From positions 1 through 7,226 of the forward strand of contig NZKZ01000048.1 of the NCBI GenBank assembly GCA_002694065.1: a DNA stretch of 7,226 nt, given 5' to 3'. Origin of the DNA: Acidiferrobacter sp. (GTDB lineage: Bacteria; Pseudomonadota; Gammaproteobacteria; Arenicellales; UBA868). The notes beneath the pieces are model-generated. The model was given only the letters and a program-made list of their open reading frames with translations, ran no database searches and had not been told where the DNA came from. Numbering within the stretch: the first letter of the stretch is position 1; each line of letters starts with the position of its first letter. Positions 1 through 5,706 of the stretch are shown here, piece by piece. The translations under genes were made by a program, and so were the position numbers.

Positions 1-92
1 ATAGAGCAGTCACAAATATGCACCTCATCGTAAGTTCCAGTAACCTCAAAGGTCACTGCCCCACAATGACAACTGCCCTGATACGTCTGCAT
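1..92 (-). CDS. GFA/CENP-V family zinc protein, N-terminal fragment (partial)
   Basis: Reading the minus strand from ATG at 92-90 gives 30 codons, then the reading frame leaves the window at position 1, so most of the protein is missing. The fragment begins MQTYQGSCHCGAVTFEV and contains C8-x-C10 and then C27-D-C29-S. This is the N-terminal zinc-binding signature of the GFA family (glutathione-dependent formaldehyde-activating enzyme / CENP-V fold): GSCHCGAV, then C-x-C-S-x-C some 17 residues later. The third Cys of the second cluster would lie just beyond the edge. An in-frame stop at 125-123 limits the start, and ATG 92 is the natural one, with a weak purine-rich AAGAG upstream. Founding members promote S-hydroxymethylglutathione formation from formaldehyde and glutathione, but most family members are uncharacterised, so the function is not assured. 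The gene diverges from the HAD gene. I am fairly sure of the family and unsure of the reaction. Confidence 0.8.
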   Translation of the reverse strand, partial: MQTYQGSCHCGAVTFEVTGTYDEVHICDCS

Positions 93-262
93 TCGCTTTC
101 TCTTTACTTGAAACTTAAAATGCTAGTTGAGCAATCGACCTCCTCCCCAATATACGCTCTCCTTTGTTTCAGGAAAAGTCGCAAATACGAAGAGCAGCTC
201 TGAAAGCCACGCCGTAAAATACCGTCCGCAAGCAGATCTCAACCTTCCGGATAGAGGGTGAC
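93..262. other. Divergent intergenic region between GFA-family and HAD genes
   Basis: These 170 bases separate the two divergent starts and should hold both promoters. I see no convincing -35/-10 pair on either strand. A TATATT box lies at 151-156 on the minus strand but lacks a good -35. A short perfect inverted repeat, AGAGC-A-GCTCT, sits at 191-201 and could be a protein site or chance. An AGGAGG-like run on the minus strand (139-148) is about 46 nt from the GFA start, too far to serve it. GAGGG at 255-259 is the probable SD of the HAD gene. Confidence 0.5.
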
Positions 263-982
263 ATGAACCTTTCGCAATTCAAGATCCTGACTTTCGATGT
301 CTACGGCACCCTGATCGATTGGGAAAGCGGCATGATTAACGGCCTCAAACCCCTGACCGATCGCGTCGACCAGGCTTTAAGTCGTGACGAAATCCTGAAT
401 GCCCACGCCCACTATGAATCAACAGCCCAGCGTTTTTCCCCGTCAAAAAAATATTCTGAGCTGCTCGCGACGGTCTATCGCCGACTTTCAGAGCACTGGG
501 GTATTTCTGTTGAATGGGAGGAGTGTCTCGCCTACGGCCAGTCCGTGCCTCTGTGGCCGGCCTTCGATGACAGCGCAGAAGCGCTCGCTTACCTGAAACA
601 GCACTTTCAGCTGGCAGTGCTGACAAATACCGACAACGTGAGCTTCTCAGGCTCCAATGCGCGCCTTGGGGTTTCCTTTGATGCCGTGATGACTGCAGAA
701 GATATTGGCAGTTATAAACCGGATGACCGCAACTTTGACTACATGCTGGAAACGCTGGCACACCGCGATATTGCCAAGGAAGAAATCCTGCATGTCGCTG
801 AGAGCATGTTCCACGATCATCAGCCCGCCAACCGGCATGGTCTTTCGAACTGCTGGATCTACCGACGGCATGATCAAAAAGGCTTTGGTGCCACCATGGA
901 CCCGGGCGAAATGCCGACAGTTAATTTCACCTTCAACAGTATGGCTGAGTTTGCACAAGCCCACAGGCGAGAACTCGAATAA
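263..982 (+). CDS. HAD-superfamily hydrolase, 'haloacid dehalogenase type II' group
   Basis: This is a complete 239-residue cytosolic hydrolase of about the usual length for the L-2-haloacid dehalogenase-like branch of the HAD superfamily. Motif I is FDVYGTL with nucleophile D12. Motif II is around VLTNT (T121, N122), motif III is YKPD with K152, and the motif IV region is HVAESMFHDHQPA near 178-189. The cap domain spans roughly residues 20-95. By hand alignment to L-2-haloacid dehalogenase, several dehalogenation residues are not kept: the cap Arg becomes His, a Tyr after motif III becomes F158, and the Ser/Asn of motif IV become Ala/Ser. Phosphatase or another hydrolase activity is therefore at least as likely. 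The start has a GAGGG SD four bases upstream. The gene converges on the MORN gene, with 61 nt between stops. The family is secure and the substrate unknown. Confidence 0.88.
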   Translation: MNLSQFKILTFDVYGTLIDWESGMINGLKPLTDRVDQALSRDEILNAHAHYESTAQRFSPSKKYSELLATVYRRLSEHWGISVEWEECLAYGQSVPLWPAFDDSAEALAYLKQHFQLAVLTNTDNVSFSGSNARLGVSFDAVMTAEDIGSYKPDDRNFDYMLETLAHRDIAKEEILHVAESMFHDHQPANRHGLSNCWIYRRHDQKGFGATMDPGEMPTVNFTFNSMAEFAQAHRRELE

Positions 983-1043
983 AGACACTACCCGTCGCCG
1001 GGCGCATGATTAACTCACACAGCAACCTATCGCACGAACAGAT

Positions 1044-1505
1044 TCAACCATCCGCTTTTCTACACTGGGGGACGCCTTCGCTGAACCCGTGAGTCACTTC
1101 GCCGGAAGCATCCCGGGCTACCGCATCCCAGGGCTTGCCGCTATCCCATTCGCCCGTTACTGTTCTGCCGGTGGCATAGATGAAAGTCCCTTCGCCATGG
1201 TAAATCCCGTCGACAAACTGACCTTCATAGCGGTCGCCATTAGTCCAGAAATATGCGCCAGAGCCTGACTTGGTGCCGTTATCCCACTCACCCTCATAGC
1301 GGTCCCCGTTTGCCCAAGTGTAGGTGCCCTGGCCATGCTTTTTACCGGCCTGCCATTCGCCATCATAGGTATCGCCGTTAGCGTAGGCATGGCTACCGAC
1401 GCAATTATCGAAAAGGTGGCTTGACCCTTCTGAACAGGGAGTTAAGGCAAGCCCTTTCAGAGAAAAAGCCAGTGCGGCTACGAGAAACAATAGGCGCTTT
1501 GTCAT
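1044..1505 (-). CDS. Exported MORN-repeat protein
   Basis: This small protein has 153 residues. The N-terminus (MTKRLLFLVAALAF, residues 1-14, with a possible cleavage after A20) is a signal peptide: basic start, then a hydrophobic core. From about residue 41 it carries four MORN-type units with exact 23-residue spacing, at YDGEW (47), YEGEW (70), YEGQF (93) and a degenerate VTGEW (116). Each is followed by a G-x-G turn such as HGQGTY or SGSGAY. Three cysteines (C24, C35, C148) flank the repeats and could form disulfides in the periplasm. The lipobox pattern before C24 (ALTP) is poor, so a lipoprotein is unlikely. MORN repeats make beta-hairpin ladders and often act in membrane or protein contacts; no catalytic motif is seen. 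The gene lies 42 nt after the dioxygenase on the same strand and is probably cotranscribed. The only nearby SD, GGAGG, is 21 nt from the ATG and inside a palindrome, so translation may be weak or controlled. Confidence 0.8.
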   Translation of the reverse strand: MTKRLLFLVAALAFSLKGLALTPCSEGSSHLFDNCVGSHAYANGDTYDGEWQAGKKHGQGTYTWANGDRYEGEWDNGTKSGSGAYFWTNGDRYEGQFVDGIYHGEGTFIYATGRTVTGEWDSGKPWDAVARDASGEVTHGFSEGVPQCRKADG

Positions 1506-1527
1506 GGACGCTATTCTACCGGATAGC

Positions 1528-1543
1528 CTCCAGGGCCCTGGAG
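1528..1543. repeat. Perfect 16-bp palindrome between dioxygenase and MORN genes
   Basis: The sequence CTCCAGGGCCCTGGAG equals its own reverse complement over all 16 bases. It lies between the stop of the dioxygenase gene (1550-1548) and the start of the MORN gene (1505). On the minus-strand transcript its 3' arm contains most of the GGAGG (1531-1527) that could act as the MORN SD. No T-run follows it on the minus strand, so it is not an intrinsic terminator. It may be a dimeric-protein site, an mRNA hairpin that masks the SD, or chance. Confidence 0.55.
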
Positions 1544-1547
1544 ATAA

Positions 1548-2408
1548 CTAGTTTGCAGGAATCGGGGCTTCACCCTGAATAGTCGCCCTTCTCATCACGC
1601 GTCTATGGGCTGTCACCTCGCCAAAGTAATCAGCGACCGCATGATGCAGGGACACCCGGTTATCCCATAGTGCAAGAGATCCTTTCTCCCAGTGCAACCT
1701 GCACCCAAAACGGGACTGGGTCGCATGCTCGTAAAGATAGTCCATCATGGGCTTACTCTCGGCGACGGTCATCCCCTCGAAACGCGTGCTGAATGCAGGG
1801 CTAACGTAAAGGGATTTGCGTCCCGTATCCGGATGGACGCGCACCAACGGATGCACGGAGCGGCCCTCCTCGTTTTTCTTTTCGTGCATTCCTTCATAAG
1901 TAGCAGACCACTGCTTGGTATCTCCTGATTCATTGACCACACGCAACGAGTCCACAACCTGCTTGAGGCCGTCCGACAGCGCCTCATAGGCCAGATACAT
2001 GTTGCAGAATTCTGTGTCTGCACCATAAGGCGGAACTTCTTCTGCATACAGGGCGGAACCCATCGGTGGGCGCTCAAGGAACATGAGATCGGAGTGATAG
2101 AAATTATCCCAACTGTAGTCCTCACCGGGTTCGCGAACGATTTGAAAGATGTCCGGATCTTCATCGACCCCATGAACATAAGGATGCGGAATCAGCGGCC
2201 CAAAATGCTCGGCAAAATTACGCTGTCCGGCAACCGTCAGACTCTGGTCACGAAAAAGCAGAACCAGAAATTCATTGAGCGCCGACTTGATATCTTTCAA
2301 CTGGGCCGGTTCAAGATCCTTGGAAAGATCGATACCGGTCACGACGGCTCCCAGAGCGCCGCTAATCGGTGCAACTTCAAAACTGCTGTAAGCCTTGGTG
2401 ACGGACAT
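1548..2408 (-). CDS. TauD/TfdA-family Fe(II)/2-oxoglutarate dioxygenase
   Basis: This is a complete 286-residue cytosolic oxygenase, a typical length for the TauD/TfdA family. The Fe(II) ligands are visible as H105-S-D107 (FYHSD) and the distal H255 in the ALWDNRVSLHH segment. R270 aligns with the TauD Arg that binds 2-oxoglutarate, and R274 with the TauD Arg that contacts the taurine sulfonate, in the HRRVMRRATI segment near the C-terminus. Such enzymes couple 2-oxoglutarate decarboxylation to hydroxylation of a small carboxylate, sulfonate or amine substrate. The motifs do not identify which, so I do not call it taurine dioxygenase. The start is strong: AGGAGG lies four bases before the ATG. 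It diverges from the Rieske gene and shares a 165-nt control region with it, which suggests action in the same pathway. The MORN gene follows in the same orientation. Confidence 0.92.
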   Translation of the reverse strand: MSVTKAYSSFEVAPISGALGAVVTGIDLSKDLEPAQLKDIKSALNEFLVLLFRDQSLTVAGQRNFAEHFGPLIPHPYVHGVDEDPDIFQIVREPGEDYSWDNFYHSDLMFLERPPMGSALYAEEVPPYGADTEFCNMYLAYEALSDGLKQVVDSLRVVNESGDTKQWSATYEGMHEKKNEEGRSVHPLVRVHPDTGRKSLYVSPAFSTRFEGMTVAESKPMMDYLYEHATQSRFGCRLHWEKGSLALWDNRVSLHHAVADYFGEVTAHRRVMRRATIQGEAPIPAN

Positions 2409-2573
2409 CTTTCCTCCTGAAAAGTTACCACTACGGTGCGCTTTTCTTGTTCTGTTTGAGCAAAACGCTTATAAGGTTTCGACGAAAATATATGCTAGTA
2501 TGGCTGCAAATACTATATTGATTATCTGGGACTCTAAAGCAAGTAAACCCAGCGCCGAGAACCAGCCAAAGGG
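2409..2573. promoter_or_regulatory. Divergent control region with inverted repeats
   Basis: This region separates the divergent dioxygenase and Rieske genes. Toward the Rieske gene a possible sigma-70 promoter has TTGTTC (2447-2452), a 17-bp spacer and TATAAG (2470-2475). The -10 lies within CTTATAAG (2468-2475), itself a palindrome, so it could be read both ways. Overlapping the predicted start point is TTTCG-A-CGAAA (2477-2487), a perfect inverted repeat. Just downstream is TAGTAT-N8-ATACTA (2496-2515), which looks like an operator for a dimeric repressor. On the minus strand TATAGT (2517-2512) is a possible -10 for the dioxygenase, but its -35 is poor. These are pattern calls by eye. Confidence 0.4.
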
Positions 2574-3809
2574 ATGCAATCGTCAAACCTAAGTGATTTT
2601 CTGGGCCCGGAGGTGGTCAACAGACTCAGGAATCCGGATCTCAATCTCGCCAAAGGCCTGCCTGCTTCGATCTATACCGATCCGGATTTTTTCGCGCTGG
2701 AAAAGGAGCGGCTGTTCCCCAATGTCTGGGTGGGCATCGGCTTTGAATCCGACGTTCCCAACGTGGGAGACGCTGTTCCGGTGGAGGTGGGTGGCTCACC
2801 ACTGATCCTGTGTCGAGACAAGTCCTCCCAAATCCAGGTGCTACACAATGTTTGCCGACACCGCGCGACGGTGGTGTTGGAGGCCCCTGCCTGCGGGCTC
2901 AAAACATTCAAATGTCCGTATCACGGATGGGTCTATGGACTGGACGGGGCCCTTCTGGCCACGCCCTTCTGGGACGGCACGGCGAGCGCCAAACGCTGTC
3001 CGGTTGATCCAGCGTCAGCCAGCCTCGTTCCCGTTCGCAGCGCGGTCTGGAATCACATTGTTTTTGTCAATCTGAGCGGCGACGCCCCCGGCCTTGATTC
3101 CTACCTGGCCGAAATGGACGACGAACTCGGTCATTTTGATCTCGAGTCGATGGAGGCCGTGCATAGCGAGTCCTGGGTGTTCGATGCGAACTGGAAACTC
3201 GTCATGGAAAACTGGGAGGTGTATCACCATGTCTGGGTGCATCAGGGGGTGTTTGACCTCATGTCTGATGAAGTCGACTTTGAAACAGGCAAACCCTGCA
3301 CGGACATGATTGCCTCCAATAACAGCCTTATGCTGAGGCCCAATGACCTGCGCAAGGAATCAGCGAGACCCAACCCCATCGACCTTCCGCTGATGCCCTG
3401 GAAACCTGAAATTCCAAAAGAGCCTAAGTTAAGCAGCATTGCCAACGCCATCCTGCCCAATGTGACGGCGAGCATGGGGCGGGTCGAGTTTGCCCCTGCG
3501 GTATATATCCCTATAGCTCCCAATAAAACTCTGGCCAAAATGTCGTGGTTTATTCCGCCCGGCATAAAAGATGACGAGAAACTCAGACCGGAAGTCGATA
3601 AGATACTGGAGCGCTGGCTGGGTCCTGACCGCTCGATCGCCGGACGACGTGGAATCCGTGCTCAGGATCATCACTGTATGGAGCTCCAACAAAAAGCAAG
3701 AAGCTCGCCGGTCGCCGATGACGTGCGGTTCTCAGAGACTTGGGAGGCCAATGTGCGCTATTTTCAAAACTGGCTGGTGGAACGACTGGAAACATCAACG
3801 CCCGCGTAA
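2574..3809 (+). CDS. Rieske non-heme iron oxygenase, alpha subunit (probable quaternary-amine type)
   Basis: This is a complete 411-residue oxygenase alpha subunit, the usual length for the family. The N-terminal Rieske [2Fe-2S] domain has C94-R-H96, 17 residues, then C114-P-Y-H117 (ligands Cys2His2). The C-terminal catalytic domain has NWK at 206-208, then EN-W-E215-V-Y-H218-x4-H223. H218 and H223 bind the mononuclear iron, and D365 (QDHH) is the likely third ligand. E215 occupies the place of the usual bridging Asp. Glu there is described for carnitine monooxygenase CntA and suggests the betaine/carnitine/stachydrine group rather than ring-hydroxylating dioxygenases. The reaction would be hydroxylation leading to C-N cleavage or N-demethylation, with electrons from a separate reductase that is not in this window. 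An in-frame stop at 2544 leaves ATG 2574 as the best start, although AAAGGG abuts it and SD spacing is poor. It heads the transporter operon, 34 nt before the next gene. The family is certain; the substrate is inferred. Confidence 0.93.
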   Translation: MQSSNLSDFLGPEVVNRLRNPDLNLAKGLPASIYTDPDFFALEKERLFPNVWVGIGFESDVPNVGDAVPVEVGGSPLILCRDKSSQIQVLHNVCRHRATVVLEAPACGLKTFKCPYHGWVYGLDGALLATPFWDGTASAKRCPVDPASASLVPVRSAVWNHIVFVNLSGDAPGLDSYLAEMDDELGHFDLESMEAVHSESWVFDANWKLVMENWEVYHHVWVHQGVFDLMSDEVDFETGKPCTDMIASNNSLMLRPNDLRKESARPNPIDLPLMPWKPEIPKEPKLSSIANAILPNVTASMGRVEFAPAVYIPIAPNKTLAKMSWFIPPGIKDDEKLRPEVDKILERWLGPDRSIAGRRGIRAQDHHCMELQQKARSSPVADDVRFSETWEANVRYFQNWLVERLETSTPA

Positions 3810-3843
3810 GGGCCGAAAAAACACGACTCTCTGTTTCTACTAG

Positions 3844-4674
3844 ATGAAAAATCAGACCAGCACTATCGTCGCGGCCCGCAGAAAAAGGCGTCGCAATTCT
3901 GCGATCACCGACACCTTTCAGTTGCTGATCCTGGGGGGCGGGATTATCTGGCTGTTATTTCGCGGCGCCGCAGAGATGAACTATGTCTGGCAGTGGCACC
4001 GGGTGCCTCAGTACATCTACAAGGTCATCGACGGCGAGTTGATCTTTGGACCGCTGATTGACGGACTGCTGGTCACCCTCGAAATCGGCGCCTACAGCAT
4101 CGTGCTGGGACTTGTCATTGGGCTCATCACCGCTTTTTTGCGCCTCTCTGATTCGTACTCAGGCAGGCTACTCGCAACCGTTTATCTTGAACTCGTCCGC
4201 AACACGCCGCTATTGATTCAGTTGTTCGTCTTCTACTTTGTTCTGGGCCCCATCTTTGAGATCGACCGATTCTGGGTAGCCGTCCTTTGCATCTCTTTCT
4301 TTGAGGGCTCCTTTGCCGCGGAAATCATCCGCGGAGGTATTCTGTCGGTTCCCAAGGGTCAGGTAGAAGCCGGAGCAAGTCTTGGACTCAGCCGCGCTTC
4401 CACCTATCGGTATATCACCCTGCCACAGGCCTTGCCCATTATTCTGCCGCCTCTCGCAGGTATTCTGGTTAATCTCATCAAGCATTCCGCGATCGTCAGC
4501 GTAATTGCGGTATTCGATCTGACAACATCGGGATTGGATATTATTTCTGAGACCTTTATGGCATTTGAGATTTGGATAACGGTTGCGGCGATGTATCTCG
4601 TGATCACGATCTCGCTCTCTATCATCATCAGTCGCTTTGAGCGCTATATGAAACGTTCAACGCTCGCTGGCTGA
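3844..4674 (+). CDS. Polar amino-acid-type ABC transporter permease 1 (HisM/GlnP family)
   Basis: This is a complete 276-residue inner-membrane permease. A basic cytosolic tail (RRKRRR, 12-17) precedes the first membrane segment (about 25-40). Further hydrophobic segments lie near 76-98, 120-138, 143-164, 196-222 and 243-263. The cytosolic EAA loop that docks on the ATPase is EAGASLGLSRASTYRYITLP (175-194), and the preceding EIIRGGI-SVPKGQ is typical of the His/Glu/Gln permeases. It pairs with the second permease (5707-6606), with which it shares a Trp-rich loop after the first segment (YVWQWH here, YEWHWG there). It starts 34 nt after the Rieske stop with no clear SD, so it may depend on coupled or weak initiation. 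A terminator-like hairpin follows it. The imported ligand is discussed under the binding protein. Confidence 0.93.
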   Translation: MKNQTSTIVAARRKRRRNSAITDTFQLLILGGGIIWLLFRGAAEMNYVWQWHRVPQYIYKVIDGELIFGPLIDGLLVTLEIGAYSIVLGLVIGLITAFLRLSDSYSGRLLATVYLELVRNTPLLIQLFVFYFVLGPIFEIDRFWVAVLCISFFEGSFAAEIIRGGILSVPKGQVEAGASLGLSRASTYRYITLPQALPIILPPLAGILVNLIKHSAIVSVIAVFDLTTSGLDIISETFMAFEIWITVAAMYLVITISLSIIISRFERYMKRSTLAG

Positions 4675-4719
4675 ATCCAATATGACCCAACATGACATTG
4701 AATAGAACAGTTTCACTAG

Positions 4720-4747
4720 CCCGAGAAATGGTTTCCCGGGTGTTTTT
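4720..4747 (+). terminator. Terminator- or attenuator-like hairpin before the binding-protein gene
   Basis: Arms CCCGAGAAA (4720-4728) and TTTCCCGGG (4732-4740) pair over nine positions with one A-C mismatch and a three-base loop. TG and then five T residues follow at 4743-4747. This resembles a modest intrinsic terminator 45 nt after the permease stop. It lies only 15 nt before the ATG of the binding-protein gene and directly before its SD. It may be a partial terminator, or a 5' cap on the downstream mRNA. I see no clear promoter in the 88-nt gap. Confidence 0.5.
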
Positions 4748-4751
4748 CAAC

Positions 4752-4758
4752 AAGGAGG
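4752..4758 (+). promoter_or_regulatory. Strong SD of the binding-protein gene
   Basis: AAGGAGG lies four bases before the ATG at 4763. It is much stronger than the sites of the two permease genes, which have no obvious SD. This fits the usual need for more binding protein than membrane subunits. Confidence 0.8.
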
Positions 4759-4762
4759 ATGT

Positions 4763-5605
4763 ATGCAACTCTTAAAAAAGGTGTTCGTGGGAGCTGTAAC
4801 CTTTCTGGGCATTGCGCTGGCACCGTTCACTGCTACGGCGGGGGACCTGCAGCAGCAACTGACCTCTGAAAGCGTTATCGAGACCATTACCAAGCGCGGC
4901 AAAATGAAAGTCGGCATGTCTACTTTTGTGCCGTGGGCAATGCGTGACAAACAGGGTGAACTGATTGGCTTCGAAATCGACGTCGCCAAGAAGGTCGCGG
5001 CCGATCTTGGCGTCGAGATCGAATTTGTCCCCACTGCGTGGTCGGGCATCATTCCGGCGCTGATTGCCGGTAACTTCGACGTGATTATTGGCGGCATGAG
5101 CGTTACACCAAAACGAAACATGACCATCAACTTCACGGCGCCTTATGCGCACTCCGGCATGGGCATCGTAGCCAACAAGGAACTCGCGGGTGGTCTCGCC
5201 TGGCCCGATGGCTATAACAGCTCGAAGGTCACCTTCACCTGTCGGCGCGGGGCCACGTCCTGTACCGATACCCAGAAACTGTTTCCCAAAGCCAAACTTC
5301 GCCAGTTCGACGACAGCTCCCTGGTGCTTCAGGAAGTGGTCAACGGAAATGCTCACGCAGTGCTGACCAGTTTCCCGAAACCCACGTTATGGCAGGCTCA
5401 AAATGCCGACGTGCTGTTCAATCCGTCGCTTGAAAAACTGACGGAAGGCAACGAAGCCTTTGGTGTTCGTAAGGGCGACCCGGACGCGCTGAATGTCTTC
5501 TCCAACTGGATCATGGTTAATACCAGTAATGGCTGGCTGCAGGAACGCTGGACCTACTGGTTCACCACCATGGACTGGGCGGATCAGGTCAACCTCAAGA
5601 AGTAA
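4763..5605 (+). CDS. Periplasmic substrate-binding protein of polar amino-acid ABC family (SBP_bac_3)
   Basis: This complete 280-residue protein has a Sec signal peptide with a basic start, a hydrophobic core and a likely cut after A26 (TATA-GD). The mature protein has the two-lobed type II fold of HisJ/GlnH-like proteins, shown by GFEIDVAKKVAADLGV (69-84), AWSGIIPALIAGNFDVIIGG (92-111) and MSVTPKRNMTINFTAPY (112-128). S113, T115 and R118 match residues that hold the ligand carboxylate in this family. The segment AVLTSFPKP (199-207) carries S203 where amino-acid binders usually have an Asp for the alpha-amino group, so the ligand may not be a simple primary amino acid. Aromatic residues near the expected cleft (W58, W93, Y128, F204) could hold a quaternary ammonium, which is inference. 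C160 and C167 bracket a ligand-side loop and may form a disulfide. It sits between the two permease genes, flanked by RNA hairpins on both sides. Confidence 0.93.
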   Translation: MQLLKKVFVGAVTFLGIALAPFTATAGDLQQQLTSESVIETITKRGKMKVGMSTFVPWAMRDKQGELIGFEIDVAKKVAADLGVEIEFVPTAWSGIIPALIAGNFDVIIGGMSVTPKRNMTINFTAPYAHSGMGIVANKELAGGLAWPDGYNSSKVTFTCRRGATSCTDTQKLFPKAKLRQFDDSSLVLQEVVNGNAHAVLTSFPKPTLWQAQNADVLFNPSLEKLTEGNEAFGVRKGDPDALNVFSNWIMVNTSNGWLQERWTYWFTTMDWADQVNLKK

Positions 5606-5623
5606 ATCTGGCCTTGTGTGCGA

Positions 5624-5651
5624 TGGCAATCCCGGGTTTCCGGGGTTGCCA
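5624..5651 (+). other. Strong stem-loop downstream of the binding-protein gene
   Basis: Arms TGGCAATCCCGG (5624-5635) and CCGGGGTTGCCA (5640-5651) form 12 pairs, one of them G-U, around a GTTT loop. The stem begins 19 nt after the binding-protein stop. No T-run follows, so it is not a standard terminator. In many importer operons such a structure behind the binding-protein gene protects its mRNA from 3' exonucleases and raises its level over the membrane genes; that role is inferred here. Confidence 0.65.
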
Positions 5652-5706
5652 CTCGCGCCTACTTTAGCTTGTGATTCCCAAAGTGCGGTCTGCTCGCAAA
5701 TAATCC

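Noticed and set aside
139..148. AGGAGG-like run on the minus strand upstream of the GFA start
   Set aside because: It is about 46 nt from the start codon, and an in-frame stop at 125-123 lies between.
18..203. Plus-strand open frame of 61 codons at the left edge
   Set aside because: It has no SD and no recognisable family, and it lies antisense to the GFA-family start at 1-92, whose zinc motif is clear.
345..761. Minus-strand open frame of 138 codons inside the HAD gene
   Set aside because: It is a shadow of the HAD gene, whose motifs are unambiguous; the antisense product is Arg/Ser-rich with no domain.
991..1002. Small hairpin CCCG-TCGC-CGGG between the convergent HAD and MORN genes
   Set aside because: The stem has four pairs with no T-run on either strand, too weak to call a terminator.
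1548..2408. Naming the dioxygenase as taurine dioxygenase (tauD)
   Set aside because: Iron and 2-oxoglutarate residues are shared by the whole family; there are no sulfonate transport genes nearby, and substrate residues cannot be settled by eye.
3571..3843. Plus-strand open frame of 90 codons ending just before permease 1
   Set aside because: It overlaps the Rieske C-terminus in another frame and shows no family features; its extension past the Rieske stop is only 34 nt.
4772..5356. Minus-strand open frame of 194 codons inside the binding-protein gene
   Set aside because: It is antisense to a gene with a signal peptide and clear family motifs; there is no SD or domain on the reverse strand.
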